From: Corallococcus coralloides DSM 2259
GTDB lineage: Bacteria > Myxococcota > Myxococcia > Myxococcales > Myxococcaceae
Reading direction: 5' to 3'
Assembly: GCF_000255295.1 (NCBI RefSeq)
Contig: NC_017030.1
Coordinates: 620,001-684,000 of the forward strand
DNA length: 64,000 bases
Shown one piece after another: positions 19,443 through 27,655 of this stretch. Within the stretch, counting starts at the first letter, position 1. Each line of letters starts with the position of its first letter. The notes under the pieces are model-generated. The model did not search any database and was not told the DNA's origin. It saw only the letters and a program-made list of their open reading frames with translations. The translations under genes and the position numbers were made by a program.

Positions 19443-19889
19443 GTGGCGGACTCCACCGGCATGGTGAAGGTGGGGTTCTGGGACGAGGACACCCAGAGCG
19501 TGGAGACGCTCTGGGCGACCCCGCTGGGACAGGACCGGTACCGCCTGGAGAACAGCCCGTTCTTCGCGTACCGCGTGTCGTTTCAGGACGTGGTCGAGGC
19601 CCAGCCGGATCCAGGTGGCCGGCTGGAGTTCCAGCGCGTCGTGGAGAAGTCCGGCCACAGGACGGTGCGGGTCATCCTGGATGACGTCGAGTCTCCGGAC
19701 GCGAAGCCCTTCATGGATGGATTGAGGCAGCGCGGCTGCGGTTACGAAGGCTTCCAGCCCAAGCTGCTCTCCATCGACCTGCCTCCGGAAGTCCGGCTGG
19801 AAGACATCAAGCGCTACCTCATTGAGCAGGACGTCCAGTGGGAGCATGCGGATCCGACCTACGCCGACCTGCATCCGGACGAGAAGTAG
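19443..19889 (+). CDS. DUF4265 family protein
   Basis: 148 aa from a GTG start that follows the ABC-F stop after one base, so translation is probably coupled. It fits the DUF4265 pattern: an opening VKVGFWDEDTQSVETLWATPLG, then YRLENSPFFAYRVSFQDVVEAQ, and a C-terminal segment predicting an RNA-recognition-like alpha/beta fold (GHRTVRVILDD, GCGYEGFQPKLLSIDLPP). The function of this family is unknown. Small, acidic and soluble. Confidence 0.75.
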   Translation: MADSTGMVKVGFWDEDTQSVETLWATPLGQDRYRLENSPFFAYRVSFQDVVEAQPDPGGRLEFQRVVEKSGHRTVRVILDDVESPDAKPFMDGLRQRGCGYEGFQPKLLSIDLPPEVRLEDIKRYLIEQDVQWEHADPTYADLHPDEK

Positions 19890-19901
19890 GCGGCAGCGCA
19901 G

Positions 19902-21341
19902 TTACTCGAACAGCTTGCTCGCGAGCCGGGCCAGGCGCTGGGCCTTGCCCCGGTACGGCGGGAAGAAGAGGTTCGTGAAGGCCGTGCGGCCCTGACGTAC
20001 CACCGCGCGCTCGTGGCTGAAGGCCTTGAAGCCCGCTTCGCCGTGATACGCGCCCAGGCCGCTCTGTCCCACGCCTCCGAAGGGCAGGTGCGGGTTCACG
20101 TTGTGCAACACCACGTTGTTCACCACCGTGCCGCCCGCGCTCGTCTCCTTCAGCAGGCGCTCCACCGTGGCCTCTTCGTGGCTGAAGACATACATGGCCA
20201 GCGGCTTGCCTCCCGCGCGCACCTGCGTCACCACTTCATCCAGTGACTCGAAGCGCAGCACCGGCAACAACGGCCCGAAGATCTCCTCGTCCATCACCGC
20301 CGTCTCCGGCGTCACGTCCGCCAGCACCGTGGGCGCGATGTAGCGCGTCTCCGCGTGCACGCCGCCTCCCGCCACCACCCGCGCGCCTCCCGCCACGGAC
20401 TCATCCAGCAGCCGGCACACGCGCTTGTACGCGCCGTCATCCACCATCCGGCAGAAGTCCGGCGTCGCCCGCCGCGCCTCCTCCGTCTTCCCGTAGAAGC
20501 GCTCCAGCGCGGACTTCATCCCGGAGAGCAGCGCCTCTTCCTTCGACGCGTGCACCCAGACGTGGTCCGGCGCGATGCACGTCTGCCCCGCGTTCAGGAA
20601 CTTGCCCCAGACAATCCGCTCCGCCGCCGCGTCCACGTCCGCTGACGCATCCACGATGACCGGCGACTTGCCACCCAGCTCCAGCGTCACCCCCGCCAGG
20701 TGCCGCGCCGCCGCCTCCATCACCCGCCGCCCCACGCGCGGCCCGCCCGTGAAGAAGAAGTGGTCGAACGGCAGCCGGAGCAACGCCTCGCCCACCTCCG
20801 CGCCGCCCTCCACCAGCGCCACCTCGTCCTGCGGAAACACGTCCCTCAGCAGCTGCGCCAGGAAGCGCGCCGTGCCCGGCGTCTTCTCGCTCGGCTTGCA
20901 CAGGACGGCATTGCCCGCCGCCACCGCCGCCACCAGCGGTGACACCAGCAGGTGGAACGGGTAGTTCCACGGCGCCAGGATGAGCACCACGCCCTTGGGC
21001 TCCGGGTGCACCTCGCTCTTCGTGCCCGTGAGCAGCAACGGCGCACCCACCTTGCGCGGCTTCATCCACGCCTTCAGGTGCTTCTGCACGTGCGCCAGCT
21101 CCAGCAGCACGGGCAGGATCTCCGTCGCCTCCACCTCCGCGGGCGGCTTGCGGAAGTCCTCGTGCAGCGCGTCCGCCAGCTCCTCACGCCGCTCCAGGAG
21201 CAGCGCCTTGAGCTTCTCCAGCCGCGCGAGGCGCTCCTTCGGCCCTGTCTTCGCCAGCTCCCAGCGGCGCGCCTGGAGGCGGTCGAACACCGCCTGCAGG
21301 TCTCCCGGGACCAGGGCCTCCTCCACTGACACCACGCGCAT
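19902..21341 (-). CDS. Aldehyde dehydrogenase, class 3-like (second of tandem pair)
   Basis: 479 aa. It belongs with class 3/fatty or coniferyl aldehyde dehydrogenases, which oxidise medium- to long-chain or aromatic aldehydes and lack the long N-terminal segment. The general base is Glu221 (VTLELGGKSPVIV) and the nucleophile Cys255 (LNAGQTCIAPD); APWNYPFHLLVSP and FTGGPRVGRRV mark the cofactor site. It ends in a hydrophobic-basic tail (NLFFPPYRGKAQRLARLASKLFE), like those that place class 3 enzymes at membranes. GAGAGG lies eight bases before the start. It is 27 bp downstream of a close paralogue and part of the tetR-controlled operon. Confidence 0.88.
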   Translation of the reverse strand: MRVVSVEEALVPGDLQAVFDRLQARRWELAKTGPKERLARLEKLKALLLERREELADALHEDFRKPPAEVEATEILPVLLELAHVQKHLKAWMKPRKVGAPLLLTGTKSEVHPEPKGVVLILAPWNYPFHLLVSPLVAAVAAGNAVLCKPSEKTPGTARFLAQLLRDVFPQDEVALVEGGAEVGEALLRLPFDHFFFTGGPRVGRRVMEAAARHLAGVTLELGGKSPVIVDASADVDAAAERIVWGKFLNAGQTCIAPDHVWVHASKEEALLSGMKSALERFYGKTEEARRATPDFCRMVDDGAYKRVCRLLDESVAGGARVVAGGGVHAETRYIAPTVLADVTPETAVMDEEIFGPLLPVLRFESLDEVVTQVRAGGKPLAMYVFSHEEATVERLLKETSAGGTVVNNVVLHNVNPHLPFGGVGQSGLGAYHGEAGFKAFSHERAVVRQGRTAFTNLFFPPYRGKAQRLARLASKLFE

Positions 21342-21368
21342 GCCGGTTCCTCTCTCCCGCCCCGGGAC

Positions 21369-22820
21369 CTACTCCAGCATCCGGGTCGCCTTGGAAGCCC
21401 ATTCCTGGGTCTTTCCCCGATACGGCGGGAAGAACACCGCGGCCAGCGACTTCATCCACTGGACCATCACGGCCCGCTCATGGCTGAACGTCTTGAAGCC
21501 GTAGTGCCCGTGGTAGTTCCCCAACCCGCTCATCCCCACCCCGCCGAACGGCAGGTTCGGGTTCGCCACGTGGATGAGCACGTTGTTCACCACCACCCCG
21601 CCGGACGTCGTGTGCTGGAGCACCTCCTCCACCATCTTCGAGTCCTGCGAGAACACGTACAGCGCCAGCGGCTTCCCGCCTTCGTTGATGTGCGCGTAGA
21701 CCTCCTCGCGCCGCTCGTACGTCAGCACCGGCAACACCGGCCCGAAGATCTCCGCCTCCATGATGGGCATCTTCGTCGTCACCCCGGACAACACCGTGGG
21801 TGCCACATACCGCGACGGCCCGTCCGCCGTGCCGCCCGCCTCCACCTTCGCCCCCGCGGCGAGCGTGCGGTCGAGCACCTCCTTGAGCCGCCTCCACGCC
21901 GCGGGGTCCACCACCCGGGCGAAGTCCGGGCTCGCCTGACGCTCGGCCTCGGTCTCACCGTAGAAGCGCGTCAGCACCGCCTTGAACGCCTCCAGGAACG
22001 CCTGCTGCTTCGACGCCGGCACGTAGATGTAGTCCGGCGCCACGCACGTCTGGCCCGCGTTGACGAACTTGCCCCACGCCAGGGCCTCCGCCGCCGCCTT
22101 CAGGTTCGCCGACTCGTCGATGATGACCGGCGACTTGCCGCCCAATTCCAGCGTCACGCTGGACAGGAACTTCGTCGCCGCCGCCATCACCTTGCGGCCG
22201 ATGTTCGGGTTGCCCGTGAAGAAGAAGTGGTCGAACGGATGCTGGAGCAGCGCCTCCGCCACCTCCGCGCCGCCCTCGAACACCGCCACCTCGTTCTCCG
22301 GGTACACGTCCCGCACCAGCTTCGCCAGGAAGCGCGACGTGTGCGGCGTCTTCTCACTGGGTTTGATCATCACCGCGTTGCCCGCGGCGATGGCCGCGAT
22401 GAGCGGCGCCGCCACCAGCTGGAACGGGTAGTTCCACGGCGACAGGATGAGCACCACGCCCTTCGCCTCGAAGCGCACGTGGCTGGACGCGCCCTTGAGC
22501 GTCAGCGGCGTCGCCACCCGCTTGGGCTTCATCCACGACTTCAGGTGCTTCACCGTGTGGTTCAGCTCCTCCAGCGTCGGGTGGATCTCCGTCAGCTCCA
22601 CCTCCATCGCCGGCTTGCGGAAGTCCTGGTGGATGGCCTCCGCCAGCTGCTCGCGCCGCGCGATGATGGCCTCACGCAGCTTGCGCAGTCGCGCGATGCG
22701 CTCCGCGGGAGTGCTGCGCGACAGGTTCCAGCGGTTCGCGCGCTGCGACTCGAACACCGCGCGGATGCGGTCCACTTCAACCGAGGCCTGGGGAAGGAGG
22801 GACGCGACGGCTTCCAGCAT
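21369..22820 (-). CDS. Aldehyde dehydrogenase, class 3-like (first of tandem pair)
   Basis: 483-aa paralogue of the next gene downstream, similar along its length, so the pair arose by tandem duplication. Glu225 (VTLELGGKSPVII) and Cys259 (VNAGQTCVAPD) are in place; SPWNYPFQLVAAP and FTGNPNIGRKV mark the cofactor site. It has a similar C-terminal tail (AVFFPPYRGKTQEWASKATRMLE). It starts 34 bp after the TetR-type regulator gene and with it and the second copy forms a three-gene operon. Likely role is detoxification or use of lipophilic aldehydes; whether the copies differ in chain-length preference is unknown. Confidence 0.9.
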   Translation of the reverse strand: MLEAVASLLPQASVEVDRIRAVFESQRANRWNLSRSTPAERIARLRKLREAIIARREQLAEAIHQDFRKPAMEVELTEIHPTLEELNHTVKHLKSWMKPKRVATPLTLKGASSHVRFEAKGVVLILSPWNYPFQLVAAPLIAAIAAGNAVMIKPSEKTPHTSRFLAKLVRDVYPENEVAVFEGGAEVAEALLQHPFDHFFFTGNPNIGRKVMAAATKFLSSVTLELGGKSPVIIDESANLKAAAEALAWGKFVNAGQTCVAPDYIYVPASKQQAFLEAFKAVLTRFYGETEAERQASPDFARVVDPAAWRRLKEVLDRTLAAGAKVEAGGTADGPSRYVAPTVLSGVTTKMPIMEAEIFGPVLPVLTYERREEVYAHINEGGKPLALYVFSQDSKMVEEVLQHTTSGGVVVNNVLIHVANPNLPFGGVGMSGLGNYHGHYGFKTFSHERAVMVQWMKSLAAVFFPPYRGKTQEWASKATRMLE

Positions 22821-22854
22821 GACAGAGCTCCGTTTCAGGAAAGACGCAAAAGGG

Positions 22855-23526
22855 TCAGCGGGGCTCGAGCCCGCGAAGAAGGGTGGTGATGGCCGCCGTC
22901 AGCTCGGCGGTGAAGTCCACGCGCAGGGGCGCCATGTGCGGCAGCGTCAGCACCTCGCGCGCCACGGGCGCGATGTCCGCCATCTGCCGCAGGCCCGTCA
23001 TCAGCGCGTGCACGTGGCGGATGAGCTGGACCGCGGACTCCGGCGTGAGGAAGGGCAGCCGCGCCTGGAGCAGCGCCGCCGTCGTCCCCATGGACACGAG
23101 CACGCGCTCCTTGAACGCCTGGGCCTGCGCCACCGTGACGTTCTGCTCCAGCACCGTCTGCGCCCGCGCCAGGAGCCGCGTGAAGGTCTCTTCACCCTCC
23201 AGCGACTCGGCCACCGTGCGCGCCAGCTGGTGGCCCGTCCACGTTCCGTCTTCGGCCAGGCGGCCGTTCAGCTTCGCGAACCACGCGATGAGCAGGTCGT
23301 CCAGGAGCGCCAGGAACAGCGCCTCCTTCGTCGGGAAGTAGAGGAACACCGTCCCCTTCGCCAGGCCCGTGCGCGCCGCGACGTCCGCCATCTTCACCTC
23401 GGCGAACGACGTGGCCTCGAACAGCGCCCGCGCCGCGTCCAGCAGCTCCCGCCGCCGCGCTTCCTTGTCCTCGTCCCGCCGCGCCCGCAGCGGCACGACC
23501 CGCTTCTCGGCCAGTGCTCCCGCCAT
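22855..23526 (-). CDS. TetR-family transcriptional regulator
   Basis: 223 aa. The N-terminal HTH is typical of TetR: ELLDAARALFEATSFAEVKMADVAARTGL then AKGTVFLYFPTKEALF (~25-72). The C-terminal ligand domain (75-223) is not assignable. It is the first gene of an operon with two aldehyde dehydrogenases, so it probably represses them together with itself and is released by an aldehyde, alcohol or fatty ligand. A perfect palindrome lies 14 bases upstream. ATG 23526 has no Shine-Dalgarno site and sits near the predicted transcription start, so either the mRNA is leaderless or the true start is a GTG ~30 bases inside. Confidence 0.9.
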   Translation of the reverse strand: MAGALAEKRVVPLRARRDEDKEARRRELLDAARALFEATSFAEVKMADVAARTGLAKGTVFLYFPTKEALFLALLDDLLIAWFAKLNGRLAEDGTWTGHQLARTVAESLEGEETFTRLLARAQTVLEQNVTVAQAQAFKERVLVSMGTTAALLQARLPFLTPESAVQLIRHVHALMTGLRQMADIAPVAREVLTLPHMAPLRVDFTAELTAAITTLLRGLEPR

Positions 23527-23539
23527 GACCCGGAGTTAA

Positions 23540-23554
23540 ATGACCGCCGGTCAT
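23540..23554. promoter_or_regulatory. TetR operator palindrome
   Basis: Perfect 15-bp palindrome ATGACCG-C-CGGTCAT. On the minus strand it fills the spacer of a promoter candidate: TTGACC at 23561-23556, then 16-17 bp, then a weak -10 (TTAACT or TAACTC) ending near 23533. Binding here would block transcription of tetR and both dehydrogenase genes. A further half-site GGTCA follows at 23556-23560. Confidence 0.7.
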
Positions 23555-23647
23555 CGGTCAAGCCGGCGCATGGGTCTTCTTCCACCGCAGGACGTTCGCG
23601 AGGGGAGGGGATGGTGTCGTGTAATCTCATGTGCGACGCTGGGTGAC

Positions 23648-24277
23648 ATGATGAGGCCCATCGACGCGGAGCTGCTGTCGGGGAGCGCGCTGTACCAGGA
23701 GGTGGTGCTGCGCAAGCTGGCCCACGCGCGCGAGTCGGTGTGGATGGCCACCGCCAACGTGAAGGCCATGTACGTGGAGCGCTCGAAGGGGGCGTTCGTG
23801 CCGCTCCTGGAGGTGCTGGATGGGCTGGCCGCCCGGGGCGTGGCGCTGCGGCTGTTGCACGCGGAGCTGCCCAGCCGGCCGTTCCGGGCTGCGTTCGACG
23901 CGCGCTCCCGGCTGGTGAAGGGCGGGCTGGAACTGAAGGTGTGCCCGCGCGTCCACTTCAAGGCGGTGGTGGTGGACGGCGCCTGGGTCTACCTGGGGAG
24001 TGCAAACCTCACCGGCGCGGGCCTGGGCGCCAAGGGCGATGATGTCCGCAACTTCGAGCTGGGTTTCGTGACGGAGGACTTCGACACCATCGACCGGACG
24101 ACGGCCCTCTTCGAGGCCGTGTGGAGCGGCGCCGAGTGCCGGGGATGTCGGCTGCGCGCGGTGTGTCCTGACCCCATCTTGCCCTCCGGCGGCGGACAGG
24201 CGAAGAAACGGGGACGGGACGCGGTGCGCTTGGGGAAGTCCCGCCGGCTGCGACGTCCACGGGAGGACTCGACATGA
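23648..24277 (+). CDS. Phospholipase D-like protein with one HKD motif
   Basis: 209 aa. It has a single PLD/HKD-type motif, CPRVHFKAVVVDGAWVYLGSANLTGAG (His-x-Lys, then the Ser/Asn tail), about residues 100-125. The N-terminal half (LLSGSALYQEVVLRKLAHARESVWMATANVKAMYV) matches the beta-strand that opens PLD domains. Single-HKD proteins act as dimers, for example Nuc-type nucleases. After the domain comes an unusual cluster, CRGCRLRAVCPDP, that could bind metal, and then a strongly basic tail (KKRGRDAVRLGKSRRLRRPRE) suggesting nucleic-acid contact. The start could be either of two adjacent ATGs (23648/23651). Substrate unknown: nucleic acid or phospholipid. Confidence 0.75.
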   Translation: MMRPIDAELLSGSALYQEVVLRKLAHARESVWMATANVKAMYVERSKGAFVPLLEVLDGLAARGVALRLLHAELPSRPFRAAFDARSRLVKGGLELKVCPRVHFKAVVVDGAWVYLGSANLTGAGLGAKGDDVRNFELGFVTEDFDTIDRTTALFEAVWSGAECRGCRLRAVCPDPILPSGGGQAKKRGRDAVRLGKSRRLRRPREDST

Positions 24278-24326
24278 CGCTGCACTTCGCGCCGCGCACC
24301 GCGCCCTGGGGGACCAGCGCGGGGTG

Positions 24327-25721
24327 ATGCCTCCAACCTCCAGTGCGTGGGACGACGCGAACGCGGATGTCCGGGCCCGCCGTCGGGTCCGGCGGCGCAC
24401 GTATTGGTGGTGCGCGCTGATCATCACGCTGGGCTCGCTGGCGCACCCGCTGGTTCTGGGCGGCTTCCGCGCGGACTTCCTCGCGGCGCACCTGGCCTGG
24501 GCCGTGGCGTTCCTCGCGCTGGGGACCGCGGTCGGCGCGGGGTGGCTGCGACCGCCCTTCAGCGGCATCGCGGCGGGCACCGTCAGCCTGACGGCGCTCA
24601 CCGTGAGCATCCAGCTCACCGGAGGCCTGGAGAGCCCGCTGTTCCCCGCCTTCTATACGGTGCCCCTCCTGGTCGCCGTCTTCGTCCCGGGCCAGCGCCT
24701 GCCGGTGTGGTCCGCCATCGGCGGCACGCTGGTGGCGGTGGGGCTGATGACGTGGCTGTCGCACGTGCCCTGGACGGTGTTCGTCAGCCACTGCTTCAGC
24801 CTCTTCTTCGTGTTCGCGGTGTCCGCCCACGGCGCGGAGACCTTCCGCAAGCTGCGCGCGGCCGAACGCAGCGCGCACCTGGAGCGCGTGGAGGCCCTGC
24901 GCCAGCTGGCGGAGAGCGAGTCGCGCCGCGCCCGCGTGGAGCGCCAGCGCGCGGAGGTGGAGCGGCTGGTGGTGGTGGGACAGCTGGCCGCGGGCGTGGC
25001 CCATGAGGTGAACAACCCGCTCGCGTACGTGAAGTCGAACCTGCACTACCTCCAGGAGGAATGGGCGCACGGCGCGCCCGATGACCTGGAGGACGTGCGG
25101 CGCGTGCTGGACGAGACGCAGCAGGGCGTGCTCCGCATCCAGCAGATCGTCACCGACCTGCGCCTGTTCTCCCGCGAGGCCCCCGACGAACTGGAGTCCT
25201 GCGACGTCGCGCAGGCGCTGGCCGAGGCACAGCGGCTGGCCTCGGTGCGCCTGCGCAGCCTGGGCGTGGTGGACCGCGACGTGGCGGAGGAGCTCTCCCC
25301 CGCGCGCGTCACGGCCCGCCACCTGGTGCAGGTGCTGGTGAACCTGCTGCTCAACGCCGCGGACGCGCTGGAGGCCGCCCGCTCCAGCAAGCCCGCGCAC
25401 GTGATGCTGCGCGCGCGCATGGAGGACGGCCGCGTGCGGGTGGAGGTGGAGGACAACGGGCCGGGCATCCCCGAAGCCGCGCTGCCGCGCCTCTTCGAGC
25501 CCTTCTTCACCACGAAGCCGCCCGGCAAGGGCACCGGCCTGGGCCTGGCGCTCTGCCGCGACTACGTGGCGCGCGCGGGCGGCACCCTGGACGCGGAGAA
25601 CCGCGCGGAAGGCGGTGCTCGCTTCATCCTCCGGTTGCCCGTCGCCGGTACCGCATCCCCCCCTGTCCGCCGCGAAGCGCCAGCGCCCGTGGACGCGAAC
25701 GCGGAGCCCGCGGCCGAGTAG
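24327..25721 (+). CDS. Membrane sensor histidine kinase with six TM helices (orphan)
   Basis: 464 aa. Six hydrophobic helices fill residues ~25-168 and there is no large periplasmic loop, so it senses a membrane or intramembrane signal. A charged helix (170-215) links to HisKA with phospho-acceptor His226 in LAAGVAHEVNNPLAYV. The HATPase domain has N-box (NLLLNAADAL), G1 (DNGPGIPEA), F box (FEPFFTTKPPG) and G2 (GTGLGLAL). The sequence around His226 resembles the kinase at 10.7 kb. It starts 49 bp after the PLD-like gene. No receiver-domain gene is nearby. Start may be GTG 24324 or ATG 24327. The last ~20 residues are Ala/Pro-rich. Confidence 0.9.
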   Translation: MPPTSSAWDDANADVRARRRVRRRTYWWCALIITLGSLAHPLVLGGFRADFLAAHLAWAVAFLALGTAVGAGWLRPPFSGIAAGTVSLTALTVSIQLTGGLESPLFPAFYTVPLLVAVFVPGQRLPVWSAIGGTLVAVGLMTWLSHVPWTVFVSHCFSLFFVFAVSAHGAETFRKLRAAERSAHLERVEALRQLAESESRRARVERQRAEVERLVVVGQLAAGVAHEVNNPLAYVKSNLHYLQEEWAHGAPDDLEDVRRVLDETQQGVLRIQQIVTDLRLFSREAPDELESCDVAQALAEAQRLASVRLRSLGVVDRDVAEELSPARVTARHLVQVLVNLLLNAADALEAARSSKPAHVMLRARMEDGRVRVEVEDNGPGIPEAALPRLFEPFFTTKPPGKGTGLGLALCRDYVARAGGTLDAENRAEGGARFILRLPVAGTASPPVRREAPAPVDANAEPAAE

Positions 25722-25735
25722 CCCCTTTCAGCCCT

Positions 25736-26110
25736 TCATCGCTCCAGCGCGTGCGCCACCTGCCCCAACAGGCGCAGGCGCGGGGAGTCCAGCTTGCGCA
25801 CGGTGCGCATCAGGCGCCGCACTTCGGGACGCTCACGGTACTCCGGCGGATCCTCCGCGAGCTGCGGCGCGCCGTCCTCCGTCACCGCCGCCGTCGCGCT
25901 CAACCCGAGCAGCACGTCCGACGAGCAGCTCAGCACGAGGCAGAGTTTCCGCAACGTCCGCACGCTGGGCAGCATGTGCCCGCGCTCCAAACGGCCGTAC
26001 ACCTCGGTGGCGATGCCGACGCGCTCGGCGACATCGGCCTGCGTCAGCTCCAGCCGCTGCCGGGCCACTCGCACCGCGTTTCCAATGAGGGTTGCCAGTC
26101 GCTGTTCCAT
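25736..26110 (-). CDS. XRE-family HTH transcriptional regulator
   Basis: 124 aa. Residues ~8-65 are a Cro/C1-type HTH: AVRVARQRLELTQADVAERVGIATEVYGRLERGHMLPSVRTLRKL, typical for phage-repressor-like regulators. The C-terminal ~55 residues (EYRERPEVRRLMRTVRKLDSPRLRLLGQVAHALE) form a helical region of unknown role. ATG 26110 is chosen because it starts just before the HTH; the frame stays open upstream but with poor codon use. It converges on the histidine kinase gene with a 14-bp gap. Upstream lies a 424-bp gene-free stretch that should hold its promoter. Target genes are unknown. Confidence 0.8.
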   Translation of the reverse strand: MEQRLATLIGNAVRVARQRLELTQADVAERVGIATEVYGRLERGHMLPSVRTLRKLCLVLSCSSDVLLGLSATAAVTEDGAPQLAEDPPEYRERPEVRRLMRTVRKLDSPRLRLLGQVAHALER

Positions 26111-26534
26111 GGCGTGCAAAACCTGTCGAAAGAGGAGCTTCTCCCCCCGCTTTTCAGACGGAGAGGTACCGGGGAGAAGTCGCTGCCTTGCGTGACCTCG
26201 TGAGACACAGATTACGAGTGGGGTCTGACATCTCCGGGCGTTCGGACAGGGCCCGCAAACCCTCGACAATCCGCCGTTTCCGCCGTTCTCGCGCACGCGT
26301 TTGGCAAGGCTTCCCGGGTGTTTTTCCTGGCGCGTCACGCGCGCCGAACCGGGGTGGTAGGCGGGCACGCTTCCGCCCCTCCCAAGACGTCACGGGAAGG
26401 CCTTGAGAGGTCGCCCGACGTGCCAGGTTGCTTCGTGCGATTCACAACGGCTTCGAGGGTCCGGGGAGACCGCGCGCTTCCGGCGGAACGGGGCCGGAAG
26501 CGGGGCTCGATACCCGGGGGGCTTCAGTGCTGCT
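26111..26534. other. Gene-free region between XRE regulator and nitronate monooxygenase
   Basis: 424 bp with no ORF of convincing codon use. It holds the upstream region of the XRE gene (minus strand), which is somewhat less GC-rich around 26200-26230 (a possible -10, TAATCT on the minus strand near 26210, is seen without a good -35), and a strong hairpin near its right end. No tRNA or sRNA signature was recognised. Confidence 0.6.
26475..26502 (-). terminator. Hairpin downstream of the nitronate monooxygenase gene
   Basis: Perfect 10-bp inverted repeat CGCTTCCGGC / GCCGGAAGCG with an 8-base loop, 33 bp past the minus-strand stop. No T-run follows, so it is a terminator-like or 3'-stabilising structure rather than a clear intrinsic terminator. 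Confidence 0.45.
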
Positions 26535-27416
26535 TCAGGATTCGGACGGCAGCGCGGCGCGGGCTTCGGAGTACTCGCGCACCATGCGTTCCACGACGGT
26601 GGCGGCGGGCAGCACGTCCTTCACGAAGGCCACGCCCTGGCCCGCGCTCCAGGTGTCCTTCCACGCCTTGCCCTGGCCCGCGCGGAAGCGCTCCAGCGCG
26701 CTCTTGATGAAGTTGCCGTGCACGCCCGTCACTTCCTTCGTGTACTCCAGATCCTCGGGCCCGGAGTCCACCAGCGCCTGCTTGTAGTCGGGCGCGGCGC
26801 CGGCCTCCTCCGTGGCCAGGAAGCGCGTGCCCACGTACGCGCCGTCCATGCCCAGCGCGAGCGTGGCGGCCAGGTGGCGCCCCGTGGACAGCGCGCCCGC
26901 GAGCACCACCGGCACGCCCAATTCCGCCTTGAGCCACGGCCCCAGCACCATGGGGCTCAGGTTGCCCGCGTGGCCGCCCGCGCCGCTGCCCACCGCGACG
27001 AGCGCGTCCACGCCGGCCTTCACGGCCTTCTCCGCGTGGCGCAGTGAAATCACGTCGCTCCACACCTTGCCGCCGTACGCGTGCACGCGCTCCACGATGG
27101 GCGTGGGGTCGCCCAGGCTGGTGATGACCAGCGGCACCTGGCGCTCCACCGTCGCGGCCACGTCCTCCTCCAGGCGCTCGGCCCACTTGAGGATGAGGTT
27201 CACGCCGAAGGGCACGTCCTTCGGGAACGTGTTCAGGAAGTCCCGGTACGCCTGCGCGGTGCGGTAGTTGAGCGACGGCACCGCCCCGATGGCGCCCGCG
27301 CGTCCGGCGGCCTCCAGGAGCGCCGCGTTGGACACCAGGAACATGGGGGCGGCGATGATGGGATAGCGGATGCCCAACATCCGGGTCACTGCGGTGTCGA
27401 TGCGCGAAGGGGCCAT
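26535..27416 (-). CDS. Nitronate monooxygenase / 2-nitropropane dioxygenase-like flavoprotein
   Basis: 293 aa TIM-barrel flavoprotein of the nitronate monooxygenase/FabK family, which binds FMN and oxidises alkyl nitronates or reduces enoyl-ACP. Conserved blocks: YPIIAAPMFLVSNAALLEA, FGVNLIL, PLVITSLGDP, GVDALVAVGSGAGGHAG with the catalytic-type His, GVPVVLAGALSTGRHL and GADGAYVGTRFLAT-like LGMDGAYVGTRFLAT. The GGHAG loop is shared by both activities; presence of the His favours nitronate monooxygenase. Start is either ATG 27416 (chosen) or ATG 27425. It is divergent from pomY, with a 239-bp region between them. Confidence 0.82.
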   Translation of the reverse strand: MAPSRIDTAVTRMLGIRYPIIAAPMFLVSNAALLEAAGRAGAIGAVPSLNYRTAQAYRDFLNTFPKDVPFGVNLILKWAERLEEDVAATVERQVPLVITSLGDPTPIVERVHAYGGKVWSDVISLRHAEKAVKAGVDALVAVGSGAGGHAGNLSPMVLGPWLKAELGVPVVLAGALSTGRHLAATLALGMDGAYVGTRFLATEEAGAAPDYKQALVDSGPEDLEYTKEVTGVHGNFIKSALERFRAGQGKAWKDTWSAGQGVAFVKDVLPAATVVERMVREYSEARAALPSES

Positions 27417-27527
27417 GCGCCGCATTGGAGCATGCGTGCACGCGAGCGCGAGGCCGAAAAATCGGCCTGGGCGGCGTTGTCAATCACAGCGTGTCCCGGC
27501 GGGGGAAAACCCCTGGTGTTTCCGTGG

Positions 27528-27555
27528 TTTACGTAGCACGTAGGGCTGACATAAG
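27528..27555 (+). promoter_or_regulatory. Candidate promoter of the pom operon
   Basis: TTTACG (27528-27533), 16 bp, CATAAG (27550-27555), each matching four of six consensus bases, in the least GC-rich part of the intergenic region, ~100 bp before the pomY start. It would give a structured 5' leader of ~95 nt. Confidence 0.4.
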
Positions 27556-27563
27556 GTGCCCGC

Positions 27564-27617
27564 CCCGGCGGCAAGCCGGGAAACCGGGGAGTCCCTTCGG
27601 TGAAGCGAACCGGGGAG
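27564..27617 (+). promoter_or_regulatory. Structured 5' leader of pomY with a direct repeat
   Basis: A short hairpin (CCCGGC 27564-27569, GCCGGG 27575-27580, loop GGCAA) is followed by two exact copies of AACCGGGGAG at 27582-27591 and 27608-27617, spaced 26 bp start-to-start. The repeats could be protein-binding half-sites in DNA or part of an RNA fold. No known riboswitch matches by eye. Confidence 0.35.
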
Positions 27618-27655
27618 CGCCGCCGAGCGCCTTCGCGGGGAGGCCAGAGCCAGTC

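Noticed and set aside
26318-26707. Plus-strand open frames across the gene-free gap after the XRE gene
   Set aside because: Irregular codon use, no Shine-Dalgarno site, no domain signal, and they run into the antisense of the nitronate monooxygenase gene.
27556-27640. Possible cobalamin-type or c-di-GMP riboswitch before pomY
   Set aside because: Some short matches (GGGAA, CCGG pairs) but the conserved core elements and pseudoknot partner are missing; kept only as a structured leader.
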